Source of the DNA: Magicicada septendecula
Lineage: Eukaryota > Arthropoda > Insecta > Hemiptera > Cicadidae
NCBI GenBank assembly: GCA_034769895.1
Contig: CM068368.1
Coordinates: 690,571,877-690,635,876, forward strand
Direction: 5' to 3'
Length of the DNA: 64,000 bases
The position numbers were made by a program, and so were the translations under genes. The notes below the pieces were generated by a model. The model made no database searches. It was not told the origin of the DNA and saw nothing but the letters and a program-made list of their open reading frames with translations. This document shows positions 32,044 through 43,489 of this stretch, piece after piece (position 1 is the first letter of the stretch; every line of letters begins with the position of its first letter).

Positions 32044-32640
32044 TATACAGAAATATAGGACAATTACAAAATATATAGACGTACCTGTATACAAAATTAC
32101 AAAACATATCAACACAATCGCATAGTAAAAACTTTAAAAACTATAGGAACGGATAAGTGTATACATTCGATGCCGGTAAATATCATTTGTTTATTTACTT
32201 GTTACTATGGTAACATACCGATGACTGACACACTACCTACCGCGTTATATTATACAGAAATATAGGACAATTACAAAATATATAGACGTACCTGTATACA
32301 AAATTACAAAGCATATCAACACAATCGCATAGTAAAAACATTAAAAACTGTAGGAACGGATTCGATGCCGGTAAATATCATTTGTTTATTTACTTGTTAC
32401 TATGGTAACATACCGATGACTGACGCACTACCTACCGCGTTATATTATACAGAAATATAGGACAATTACAAAATATATAGACATACCTGTATACAAAATT
32501 ACAAAACATATCAACACAATCGCATAGTAAAAACATTAAAAACTATAGGAACAGATTCGATGCCGGTAAATATCATTTGTTTATTTACTTGTTACTATGG
32601 TAACATACCGATGACGGACACACTACCTAGCGCGTTATAT
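32044..32640 (-). repeat. Triplicated Helitron 5' terminal repeat (about 195 bp x 3)
   Basis: The sequence from TATACAGAAATATAGGAC to CTACCTACCGCGTTATAT occurs three times, starting at 32044, 32251 and 32446. Copy 1 has an extra 12 bp. On the minus strand each unit starts TATAATATAACGCG, the same sequence as the Helitron 5' end, so the terminus itself is repeated. Confidence 0.9.
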
Positions 32641-32646
32641 TATAGA

Positions 32647-32896
32647 TGATTAAAATATGATGATTAAAGTGTTGAATAGAAGTGCAGAGTTGAAGTAATA
32701 CTGAGATAATGGGAGTATTGAATAGAAAATGAATATAAAAGTTGTAATGTTAGTAATTTTTATTCAAATGCAGAGGTGAAATGTTTCATGTTAACATGAT
32801 GATGGTGATGTTTACATTAAAGGGGTGATAGTAGAAAATGATGTGGAGGAGTTTAAATGAATGATAAAATAGATGAGAGTGATGATTAAATCACAA
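32647..32896. other. Right flank of the Helitron, no gene seen
   Basis: AT-rich sequence with many GATGAT runs between the Helitron end and the first recognisable Tigger codons. It may be the rest of element X, but I cannot prove it. Confidence 0.4.
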
Positions 32897-34060
32897 AACT
32901 ATCAGTTGATGACAAGGCAGCAAAAGAGTTTTCTTTGAAATTAAAAAAAATTGTTGAAGAAAATGAATTAGCACCTGACCAAGTCTATAATATAGATGAA
33001 ACTGGCCTAAACTATAGAATGTTACTGACAAAAACACTTGCTGCATCAAATGAGACTATGATACTAGGATCAAAACTTGCCAAAGACAGGCTAACCATTG
33101 CAACTTGCAGCAATGCTAACGGTATACACAAGCTTCCGCTTTTTGTCATTGGCAAGTCCAAAACGCCACGGGCGTTCAAGAACATTAATTTATCATCGCT
33201 ACCAGTTTATTACCGCAACCGAAAATCAGCATGGATGGACTGTACACTTTTTAAGTCATGGTTTTTGACAAATTTGTGCCTAGTGTTGAAAAAAACTTAA
33301 AGGCCCAAAAACTTCCTGTTCGCGCTCTGTTGTTGTTAGATATCGCACCATCACACCCTTCTGAAGAAGAATTGCTAAAAGGAGAAATAAAAGCTGCATT
33401 CCTTCCACCCAATGTAACTTCCCTTATCCAACCAATGGATCAAGGAGTGATCGAGTGGCTGAAAAAGCGTTATCACCGAAAGTACATCAGCTCGATTTTG
33501 GAAAAGACAGGAGAAGGCTGTAACCTTTTTGATACTATGAAATCCCTTATTATCAAAGATACAAGTTACACAATAGCCGAGTCATGGGATGAAATGAAAC
33601 CTGACACACTGCAAAAATCTTGGTGTAAACTTTGGCTGGAAGTGATGATCGAGAGTGAACAAACTGGAAATGAGCAAGACACACGCCGGAAATTGTCAGC
33701 GACTTACAAACTTTGCAACATGATATCCAAGCAAATGACGTTAATGAGTAGATTGTTAAATGTGATGAAGATTGTGAAACAAATAAAGAACTAAATGACA
33801 ATCAGATCGTTGCCGCTGTTTCGCAAGTTGATGAAGAAACCGTAAATGAAGACCCTGATGATGATGACGAACCGCCTGCCCGTGTATCGCATATGGAAGC
33901 CAAGAAAGCTTTTGATGTTGCTCTTCAGTACATCGAACAGAACTCGTCCTCTACACCTATGGATATCTTGTGGATCAAGAAATGGAGGAACATTGCAGCT
34001 AAGTCGAGACAGTCGTCTGCCAAACAAAAGAACATTACTGATTTTTTCACCAATAAAATG
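32897..34060 (+). pseudogene. Tigger-like transposase, truncated and frameshifted
   Basis: 32935-33300 holds VYNIDETGLNYRML (first catalytic Asp), LFVIGKSKTPRAFKN and LPVYYRNRKSAWMD. After a frameshift at about 33290, 33258-33794 holds LLLDIAPSHP (second Asp; the usual DNAP is DIAP here) and PPNVTSLIQPMDQGVIEW (third Asp). A second frameshift near 33790 leads to 33846-34060, which ends in KQKNITDFF. It aligns throughout with the intact protein at 51422-53071, which shows that about 150 N-terminal residues are absent. Confidence 0.88.
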
Positions 34061-34284
34061 TGTTTCTTGTTTTTTATTACACTATTGCTGGACCGTACAT
34101 ATTATCATTTATTGTACATAACCAATCATATAGCCTGGTAGCCTACTGTATAAGTTTTATTTTATTTTAGACTGTCTCATTTAATGAAATAATAAACATT
34201 TTGTATTTTTCTGATAAGCTGACCTTTTTTGCGTTCCGACCATACCCCTAGTCCCACAGGTGATGGATTAGCGAGGTTCTACTG
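32897..34284 (+). mobile_element. pogo/Tigger-type DNA transposon, 5'-truncated
   Basis: Contains transposase remains from before the first catalytic motif to the C-terminus, then a right terminal repeat GGATTAGCGAGGTTCTACTG (34265-34284) followed by TA. I find no matching left terminus: homology begins abruptly at about 32897, inside the coding region. The N-terminal DNA-binding domains are missing, so this is a dead fragment. Confidence 0.8.
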
Positions 34285-34286
34285 TA

Positions 34287-34442
34287 CTACCAATAATCAT
34301 TATGACCTATTACCTAATATAACTACACATTCTAGAAAATAACATCTTACTGAACAAATTCTCAGTTAGTCTATTACAAATAATTATTATTACCTATTCC
34401 CTAATATAATAGTCAGTTCATGTTTCATATTCCTATTACTAC
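34287..34442. other. Short spacer between Tigger fragment and element C
   Basis: AT-rich DNA with no recognisable feature; its last 4 bases (CTAC) are the left target duplication of C. Confidence 0.4.
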
Positions 34443-35638
34443 TGTTATCTTCTATTACTTTTTACCAATTTCCCCCACGTGACTTCTACTTACCTCGAGC
34501 GATCTTTTTACGCACTCGCCATTATTACACTCTACCCTGACTTACCAAAACAGAAGACTCCAAATTACTTATAGGTTGCCACCAATATCTTTAAACGACA
34601 GATATGGAGACCTTAAAACACTTTTACTTCTTAGAATTCAATTACTTACCAGGTTCGTTAGGCGAAATTTTCCATATGGGATAGGTGATGTTAATTTCGC
34701 ATAATAATTGACTTAACGCATGGTTGCGCTATTAATCCATTTTATTTATATTCATTTTAAAAGTTAGTTATTTTCTGTTTGTAACTCTTAACAGTTCATC
34801 AAATTCTTTACTTTATCAACTCTCTATAATATTATACAGTAAACATTTAAGAAAACAAAATTTACTAAATCAACTAATCGGTATACCTTTTATTTTATAT
34901 TAGACAACCCAGTATTTGCTCACACTTTCATTCTTTATAGATCTTTTACCCACACCCCTAATTTAGAAATCTCTTTAGTACTGTTATATTTGAATGTATT
35001 ATTGAAGTTGAGTCACTGAATTATAAATGGTACTTAGCCATTTTGTAGATGTCTCCCTGGTGTTGCACCATCAGTTGATTCACTATTTATTAAATGTTCC
35101 GAAATTCGGTTTTAACACGGTTTCAACTGCGATACTGCTACATATGACTCCAAATACATGTTTCACTGCTGTTTACATTAATTATGTCACAAGTTAGTCG
35201 GCCGACTGTATTTTACTCGCGAGCACTGTTTTATACGACCGCGCGCGGTCTGATGGTGTTAGTCGACTGCCTTTGTTATTTTCCCATTTTTATATGCGGG
35301 CGAGATAAAACTGTGCCCGGCCGGCGATGCATACCACTGCTCGCGTCCGTTACCTTCAGATGTTATTTGCCGACTGTCTTTGTTCTCCGCGCACACAGTG
35401 CTGAGGCATTTATTCATACGTGCCCAAAAGCCTGAGAACGTTGGCCGCCTGAGCGCGCACCCCTGTTGACAATTTTTACATTCCTGTGCCGGGCCGCGAT
35501 GGTCTCGGCGCTGTACTTCATACACCATATATTCTTTGTCACAATTCCCAATGCGTACCTTGCACTGACGATTACCGAATAGTACAAAGACTGGTTTAAA
35601 ATAATTAAAATTTGTTTTACCCATTTTGCCCCGTTACA
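34443..35638 (-). repeat. 3' LTR of element C (1196 bp)
   Basis: Pairs with 48138-49344. Contains ACTTACCT at 34488-34495 (AGGTAAGT on the element strand). The GC-rich part near 35215-35340 has GCGCGC and GGCCGG runs, unlike the AT-rich remainder, and may be a promoter region. Differences from the partner include small indels near 34930, 35035 and 35455. Confidence 0.92.
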
Positions 35639-38600
35639 ATGAAAGGTTTTCTGCTAAAACAGAAAAAATTCTCATTGCTAACCCCTAAGAGGATCAGTGA
35701 GGATATGGTGCCAACAACCCCCCTTTACTTTCTAAACACATCATGGGTAAACTACCCCCCTAGCTCGGCGACTCTGGCTGCTCCTGCACGACATTAATGG
35801 ACTTCTCTGTTCGAGATCCCAACACCGTAAAGTCGGACCGGTACTCACCATAGTACCACCTAACCTCGTATCATTCTGAATAAAATTCCAAAACTGACCT
35901 TATACCATACCAGATCCTCAACCGGTATATCTCCCCTTACATACATACTGGGTTGCCTTTAGCAAGTACTGGGTGTATACACATACTCATTATTATATTA
36001 AACACAACATCTACATCCTACTTCTCGATCTTAAATTCATAGAAATATTTTATATTTTAAATCCAATTCCATTTTGAACTTATACTTGTTTGACTTACGT
36101 TATTGTTTCAAATCAAATTAAAGTGTTTAAATTTCGTTCAAATAATGCAATAAACCCAAGTCCCTTATCAAAGATTCCCCTTTTAAGATAATTCATATTA
36201 TTTACTTTAATTAATGAATTTAATCATAATTTTTAAAATTCCAAAATTCTTCAAATGAATTTATTTTATATCTACTCTTACCTAGACATTAACAATCATA
36301 ATAAACAAAACAAAACCAACAACTTCTTTCTATTATAAATGCCCTTATCACTACATCTGTTTACAAACATATCATATGGATACTATGAATCACTTAATAC
36401 ATTATCAATATACACAATTAGCAATATATCTTGAACATGAAAACCCAACAGACTGTACCTCAAAACAAATAATTTTTTTTTTAAATAATAATGTAATAAA
36501 ATGTAATAATATTGTATTAAACGTATATTCTGATAATTAATAGAAAGAAAAATTATAAAATAAAATTACATTGATTATTAACAGAACATATGACTTGACT
36601 ACAGTGGCTAGTATACAGTTCACACCAGTCATCAGCTGATGTCTTACCAACAGGTGAATGACCTTTCTATAGGCACAGTACATACAAGTAATACAATGTA
36701 ACATACATAATACATGTTTATATTTCCTACATATTAACATAGTACAACATAATAAAACATATTTAAACACCTTCTCTCCTAGAATTAATCCTTTCAACCA
36801 GTAAAGTTATTTATAAAATTATTATACAGAGCATAACATATTTAAATCAATTACTTCAGAACAAGTTATCTATTGGAAAACGTAATCATCTGCCTTTTGC
36901 ATAGTATCTCTTGACTCAAAATAAAATCATTTAATTAGTTCATCAGCTCGTCAGCATCATTCAGTTTCAAATTTTAATTCGTTACTCCCCTGAGTAACCT
37001 CCTTCCCACACACACTATGCCCCCCTGGACTGTAGCGTCCAGTTGCTTCCACAAGAACGGAAGTTTTTTGGGGGTAGACGCTGCCTACCCATTATTGCTT
37101 TGGCCTTACAAAACATTCGGTCTTACTGATGTCCGAAGACACCAGTAATCCTACTAAACTTAGGTATATGCCCTTAAACGGTCTACCATCCCATTCGATG
37201 GATAGCCGCTGTTCCATAGTTCTGGTGTACCCCCCGGTTAATTTCTAAATTCACCTCTTACAACGATAACAACTATGGCCAGTTTAGGCAGAACGTGACA
37301 CAATGAGCCCCGACCATAGCTATCAAAGCTGAGCCAATTCCACGGTCAGGGTTCGGTGAGGCCATGACCGCCCGAAAATGGGGAATCACTATAAAAAACA
37401 ACATATAATTCATGTTTAAGATTCCTACACACTAACACAATAGATAATAATATACAATATAATTGACACTCAAAGTGACCTTTAAATTTGCATATAAAAT
37501 TATAAACATTACAACTTGAACTTTCTATTTTATACCTTTAATTATTTATCATTTATTTTACCATTAAATTCTCCAAAATTCAAGTTTATTATCAACATTC
37601 ATTTTACATCACATTTCATTTATTATTACATTTCAACTATGATTTTCTGTTTAACATTTTCATCATTAATTGGTTTGGGTGATTCTCAGTTATTCATAAT
37701 AATTCGATTTCTTAAATGGGCACTAAAATATAAACTTACCCCCCTTCTTCCTTCTAACAATCACTAACAGACTTACATAGGGTGACACCAATCTCTCAAA
37801 AATATTTACCTCAATTAACTTACTACTCTAACTCACCTTAAATCATTCTCCTCTTATAACAAAGTACCTGCTACCCTCTTTGTCCTTAGGATGTGTATTC
37901 CCTTCCCGTATACTCATTCCCTTATTAGTTCCTGGCCCTTTCCCAGGTAACTACGCCAAACCACACTTAAAACTATTCACCTCCCGCCACAATGCCTTGC
38001 GTTGAGGACTCCTTACACCTCCACCCTCACTACAAAATTTCACCACCATCTATTTACTCCCCAATTACCTCACTCTCATTTCCTCTACATATATGTACTC
38101 CCTCTACTGTGTCCCTACTACTAACCTGTTTCTGTATTACTTTTACTCCCAAAATTCTTATTTTCTCTAACACCCATTTAAAATAAATTAACTCTGACTA
38201 ACTCAAATGCCTTATTGAAATAATTATTATCACCCAACTCTATCTTTTACAACATTTTACCCTACGTTAACCATGAAAACTACACTAGAAAACTCATAAC
38301 TACCTCAAATTAATTTCATCATTTAATTTAAACCTTTGAAACTCATTTAAAATTTATTATTCAAACATCAAACATTTTACTTTATTTAAATTGCATTATA
38401 AATTTAAATTTCATACTTACATTACATCACTCAATTGAATAAACACATGATTCCTGTCATAGGCACAAAATTATAAACCTTCATTACTACAAATATCACG
38501 TACAACCATATGTGCCTTCTGAAACATTATAACAATCATATGACTCCACACCCTAACACATTTTACATTTATTCATTTACTATTTATTCTCAAGTTCAAA

Positions 38601-38867
38601 TCTCATAAAATCATTTAAATTCATTCGCAAAATTCAATTAAACAACATTAATTAATCTCAAATCCTTTAATTCAATCAGTTATTTAAAACACAATTTATT
38701 TTAACTACCTTATTCCAAAACAATTACAATTCATTTATTACAAACTCTCATTATTTATTTAGTTTAATAAAATATTATTATTATTATTATTAAATCCATT
38801 TCTACTACACATTGCTTACCTAAAATACATTTTACAACACAAACAATTAATTTCACTATAAGTTTAT
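35639..38867 (-). other. 3' non-coding region of element C
   Basis: 3.2 kb with no credible gene. It is homologous in blocks to 13927-17788 of B: the segment next to the LTR (CCTAAGAGGATCAG, then GGATATGGTGCCAACAACCC), the CAGCTGAT module, the palindrome block at about 37124-37155, the GACCGCCCGAAAATGGGG block near 37365, and the CTTACCCCCC block near 37735. 37880-38200 resembles the protease-RT junction of B. The LTR is followed by AATGAAAGG, without the C-run (polypurine tract complement) seen in B. Confidence 0.6.
37880..38200 (-). pseudogene. Decayed protease-RT junction segment in element C
   Basis: CTCCCGCCACAATGCCTTGC, then GAGGACTCCTTACACCTCC, then CACTACAAAATTTCACC follow the order of 20420-20480 in B (CTGCCACAACGCTTCACG, GAACTCCCCATTGCGCC, CACCACAAAATTTAACC). 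This is the only pol trace in C and shows that its ancestor had pol. Alignment by eye. Confidence 0.55.
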
Positions 38868-40458
38868 TGTAACAATACTCTTCCCCGTATCTGTATTAAG
38901 CCCCACTGTTGGGTTCGTCAATTTGTAACAATAACTACGAGCCGTATATTATATTAAATTCATTTGCGGTCGTTATTCACTATTCCCGCCGTTCGCTCTC
39001 GCCTCGGAATCCAACACCAGTGACGTAATGCGGAGCTGCCAACTGTTGCTCCGTACGCTTTGCTGTGCTGTCATAATTTTTATTAAAACTGTAATAATAA
39101 TGCAATAATAAAACCCAAACAGATGTACAGTTTCAATCAATCTTTATTCAATTGAAGGATTGATCAATTACGTTTTCGTTTTTCTTTATTTTAAATACAA
39201 ATTATGACAACTTATGTCGTTTGTTCATAAGTTGGTAGTAACTAGATTACTGTACGGGAATCAGCCAAAAGAATGATGCTTGTCGTTTTATTTCTATTAA
39301 ATAAAATAATCTCAGGGCGTATTCGGTCCGTATATTATGGTTAAACAATTAGTACACTCTTAAAATCAAAATACAAACTTTACAATAGAAGGATATAAAA
39401 AGGTTTTGATGTTTATAGTGTAAACTAGTAGTCGTGTATGTGTCATTCACAGTTATAGGTTATGAACAGTTTTAGCTATTTATTAGTTGTCCTTCAGGTT
39501 GTATGGTATTCAAAAAGGTGTAATTATCAATTAGTGTTATTTTCAAGTGTTCTTTAGTGTTGGTGTATGCTATAGTGTACGTGATTTTTCTTATTTAGTT
39601 TTCTAATTGGTTCGTGTACTCATATGTGATTGTTGTGTTAAACAAGGTTATAAAATGATGCAGATTCACCAAAATCCTCTTCTTTATTCGTTCAGGACAA
39701 AAGTGGGGTCCAACTCTTCTTCAATTCGTCTTCCAGGATATGTACTCTTCCGAATTGGTTTCTGGTTGTCCTTGGGTTCCTATAATATTCTTCAATAATT
39801 GTCCTGTACTCGATTACTATGTTTGGTTTAGTTTTACTCTGTTTTAAATATAATTAGTTAATACGTTTTAATAACGCGTCTGTCTTCTATGATGGTTGTT
39901 AAAGAAGTCCTCTTTTATTTATCTGAATTTTCGGTTGCTAAGGTAAAACTTGAAATCTGGTTGGTTGATTCAGATATACATTGTCATACAAATTCATTGT
40001 TTTATTGCATGAACTTGGCCAAAACTTTTAAATTAGTATAACTCTGTTATACTAATTGGGAATTTAAAACTAATAGCATCATTATTTTGGTTTTAACATT
40101 TGTGACACATAGACACCAAACATGCCTATTTTTGCTTAAGAAATTCTGATGTTACATTTTTGCTATTTGAATTTTCTTAAATAATTTAAAACTGATTATT
40201 TCGATTCCAAATTTGCTGTGTATACTATTAATTATAAACCTATCTATATTACAACATTTGTTTTATAAAATTCTAAATGTATTTCCTAAAATTTACAAAA
40301 TTCCAAAGTTTTTATAGGCCTATGCCTTGTCATGTTAACTTTCTATTTCTGTTATTGTAACACCTATTAACTATGCAACTACCATCAAAACTACTCCCTA
40401 TAACTCTATTAGTGTTATTATTTAAATTTATATAACAATAATTATTACTGGAACATTA

Positions 40459-41563
40459 TAAAAAAACATAATTCACATTTGTGATTAAACAATCAGTATA
40501 TGCCTGGTTACATAAATCCTGCATAAGACATATTATCCACTCATTACTTAACAAAACTATAAATAATATAAACACATAAACACTTACTTTTGAACATTTA
40601 AATAAAAAATTTAATCATTTAATAATGATTTTCTATTTTTTCCATTTTTCTTAGGTAGTTCAGCCATTGCTGTACTAGGTACTTTTACTGTTTTCTCATC
40701 TGATATACATTTGATAATTATTATTTAATTGTACAGTTTTTATCTTATAACATTTTTTTTTTTTTTTTTTTTTTACGGGGGAGGAAAAATGCATTATGCA
40801 CCATCAGGAGACACCCGACTGGTCTCCCGGTGTGTGGGACTCGCACCCACTAAAAAACCTCCACTTTACAGGCAGGGAACCCCCCCTGGAACAACTATTC
40901 GTATGGCTTCAGGGTGGCACCTCGTATTGCGCCTACAAGGCTTCTACAGCTTTATCTATATCATCGACCTGTGAGACGGTCCAGTTCAGGCTTCTTTTGC
41001 CGCAGGACCATCCTCACGAAGGTCACAACCATGTCCCAGTTCTCTTTGCTGTTGAGCATGACGTCTATGATGTTATCAGGCGTCATGGGGCCAATCTCCG
41101 ATTCGAGCCCTCGCCTCTCCAGCACCCACCGTTGACACTCGAAAAAAGTATGATGAGCGTCATCAGAGTCTGAGTCGCCATACACGCACGACGGATCCTC
41201 CATCTTACCCATCCTTCGCAGGTATGCACAGAAATAACCATGCCCTGTCAGGAATTGAGTAAGGTAATAAAAAAACATAATTCACATTTGTGATTAAACA
41301 ATCAGTATATGCCTGGTTACATAAATCCTGCATAAGACATATTATCCACTCATTACTTAACAAAACTATAAATAATATAAACACATAAACACTTACTTTT
41401 GAACATTTAAATAAAAAGTTTAATCATTTAATAATGATTTTCTATTTTTTCCATTTTTCTTAGGTAGTTCAGCCATTGCTGTACTAGGTACTTTTACTGT
41501 TTTCTCATCTGATATACATTTGATAATTATTATTTAATTGTACAGTTTTTATCTTATAACATT
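40459..41563 (-). repeat. 296-bp direct repeats flanking the non-LTR insertion
   Basis: 40459-40754 recurs at 41268-41563 with one visible substitution (near 40608, AAATTT against AAGTTT). The repeats begin TAAAAAAACATAATTC and end CTTATAACATT. They bracket the 513-bp non-LTR fragment exactly as a target-site duplication would, although far longer than usual. Confidence 0.85.
40755..41267 (-). mobile_element. 5'-truncated non-LTR retrotransposon (R1/Jockey-like) in the LTR of D
   Basis: The minus strand encodes the C-terminal end of a non-LTR retrotransposon ORF2 (YLTQFLTGHGYFCAYLRRMG, then DPSCVYGDSDSDDAHHTFFE with a C-x(14-17)-H-x4-C type zinc site), open to about 40961. After the stop comes a short 3' UTR and an A-tail, seen as about 20 T residues at 40755. 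The GHG.F..YL.R...P.C..G..DDA.HT.F.C.W pattern is characteristic of arthropod R1-group elements. Only about 0.5 kb of a 5-6 kb element is present. Confidence 0.85.
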
Positions 41564-42035
41564 AGGTCCACCATTATTCACACTATTAATTGTATGTTTC
41601 CATGTATCTATAATGATTGTGTTCTTGTATTATTCAATTATATTGGTTAGTTAACATTTTGGTATTATATTATTTTACATTTTATTGTATTTGGGCCTAT
41701 TATCCCTCAATTTGTATTTTGATTATTATTATATTATATGATACTTTTAACAAAACAATTTGTTTACTGATGGTAATGGTCCATAATGCTGTCTGGCTTT
41801 GTAAGTATTATTATTGTAATTATTTGGATTTTGTCACATCATCGGGGTATTTTACATCACTTTACCTAAACATTAATTTGGGTACGGTCAGTTATAGTCT
41901 AAGTCAGTTTAAATTTGTCATTTGTTCATCTTCACTATAATTTTTAAAAGATATGTTTCTTCTTGTTAAGTTTCTTATCCATGATCTTCATTAAATCTGG
42001 TACGATATCAAGCTATGCCAAAATGTAATGTTACA

Positions 42036-42812
42036 TAATACCCTGCCACCAAATTTGATTATTTTAATAAAATAATATATTTTGTTGAAATTATCAATTA
42101 TCTTATCTTCCATATTAGCACTTGTTATCCTTTTTATGATCTGGTATACTTGTCTTTAATTATAAGTGTTCCATCCCTAGAACATGTTACCTCCCTAACA
42201 AATTAATCATTATCACATATATCTTGGAATCAGTCAGGGGGCTCTCTTGACCTAATACCCCGCTGTCCTTATAATACATAATACATCAATAATATCGATT
42301 GCTGGAGCTATCTCATCAGTCAATCACATTTAATAATAACTAGTCTATTCACGACTAAATCAAATAAAAATAATATAATAATATATTCTTGGGATGGTTC
42401 ACTCAGTTTAAATTCTCAGATCTAAATATTTCTTTCCATTGATTCCTTCAGATGTTCATTTTCTTGTAGCGATATTAATAACATTTTTATTTTTAATTGG
42501 TACTATCTTCTTTCCTTCTTTATCAGTACTGCTTAATCTTCATTTTTCATTCACTATCTTTATGCAATTAGCACGTAACAAGTATCTTTATCTATAGTTG
42601 TTGATTCTCTCACAATCATTATAGCTGTTAGTTATTCGTAGTAATTTCGTTTCTAGTATCGTCTTATTTTCATCGTCGATCGTCTACATTTGTCTTTTCT
42701 TATTCATTTTATAATACTTTGGTTTCTCCTGATTCATGGATGTCGTCTCTTTCTTTTATATTCAAATAATAAGTTCGTAATTGTCTTTAATAAGAGGTGC
42801 TTATTTCGTTTA
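42036..42812 (-). other. 3' untranslated region of element D
   Basis: Between the 3' LTR and the 89-bp repeats. No gene. Contains the conserved block 42227-42272, shared with E and with family A. The first bases after the LTR (TAATACCCTGCCACCAAATT) match E on the complementary strand (59450-59479). Confidence 0.65.
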
Positions 42813-43139
42813 GAATTTTGAAATTTATTCAAATTCGTTTATTCACTTGATCCAAAATAACATTATCAAAATGTACTGTAAGTTGTCCTTACTATTTGTT
42901 TGAATTTTGAGATTTATTCAAATTCATTTATTCACTTGATCCAAAATAACATTATCAAAATGTACTGTAAGTTGTCCTTACTATTTGTTTGAATTTTGAG
43001 ATTTATTCAAATTCATTTATTCACTTGATCCAAAATAACATTATCAAAATGTACTGTAAGTTGTCCTTACTATTTGTTTGAATTTTCAGATTTTTTCAAA
43101 TTCGTTTAATCACTTGATTCAAAATAGCATTATATTGAC
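42813..43139 (-). repeat. 89-bp tandem repeat, 3.7 copies
   Basis: Units start at 42813, 42902, 42991 and 43080 (the last partial and more diverged). Each full unit has an imperfect hairpin GTAAG-N5-CTTAC (42878-42892 and +89, +178). On the element strand AAAATTCAAA...TAGTAAGG resembles protease codons at 43190-43215. E has the same repeats in older, diverged form (58430-58700). Confidence 0.92.
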
Positions 43140-43489
43140 TTGTTTTGCCTTCCGGTGGCTCCAATTAAAATTATATTCTGGATTGGTAGAGTCGGTAAGA
43201 TGATCTTACTTAATTTTTGAATTTTGTGGTATTCGTTGTTATCGATTAACGACACGTTTGCGCCCGTATCTATCATGAATTTTGTGTCTAGTCCATTTAC
43301 TTGGGCGATAATATAAGCAATCTCATTATTCAAATTATTGTTCGTTATTGTATCTTCGTTTAGCAATTCTTCTCTCACATTTTTTAAAAAATGATTATGC
43401 ACTATTGTAATGGTATTGTCAGTCGTTTTGTCTCGTCCTAGTAAGTACCCAAATTGTCGGTTCAGTGATGGGACCTGTTGGTTTCTCAC
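43130..43489 (-). pseudogene. pro: Retropepsin-like protease of D, C-terminally lost
   Basis: Starts at GTG overlapping the gag stop by 4 bases (GTGA), in the -1 frame, as in Gag-Pro frameshift arrangements. Reads IAYIIAQVNGLDTKFMIDTG with an intact DTG catalytic motif, then ANVSLIDNNEYHKIQK and ILIGATGRQNKSI before running into the 89-bp repeats. The ILG-like second half present in E (LLIGGDILRKYS) is missing, so the enzyme is incomplete. Confidence 0.8.

Larger units (their letters stand above)
27399..32646 (-). mobile_element. Helitron F (5248 bp), autonomous type, inactivated
   Basis: On the minus strand the 5' end is TCTATAATATAACGCG at 32646, preceded by A. The 3' end is CTAG (27399-27402) followed by T, with a hairpin ACCCG...CGGGT about 8 bases upstream. 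These fit the Helitron rules A|TC...CTRR|T with a subterminal hairpin and no target duplication. Inside are a Rep (HUH) domain and a Pif1-type helicase in the expected order. The N-terminal and Rep part is broken by several frameshifts; the helicase end is open. Confidence 0.9.
38868..42035 (-). repeat. 3' LTR of element D with a captured non-LTR fragment
   Basis: Starts TGTAACAATACTCTTCC and ends TGTAATGTTACA. On the element strand its first part follows the LTR start of E (TGTAACATTACA, later TATCGTACC and AAGAAGAA motifs), and 39840-40010 parallels 54180-54300 of E. Without the 809-bp insertion plus duplication it would be about 2.36 kb. Contains GGTTCGTCAATTTGTAAC near 38935, similar to an internal motif of the E LTR. 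Confidence 0.85.

Noticed and set aside
35184-35435. 83-codon ORF in the GC-rich part of the C LTR, present in both LTRs (also 48873-49124)
   Set aside because: On the strand opposite to the element, with no recognisable domain; duplicated only because the LTR is.
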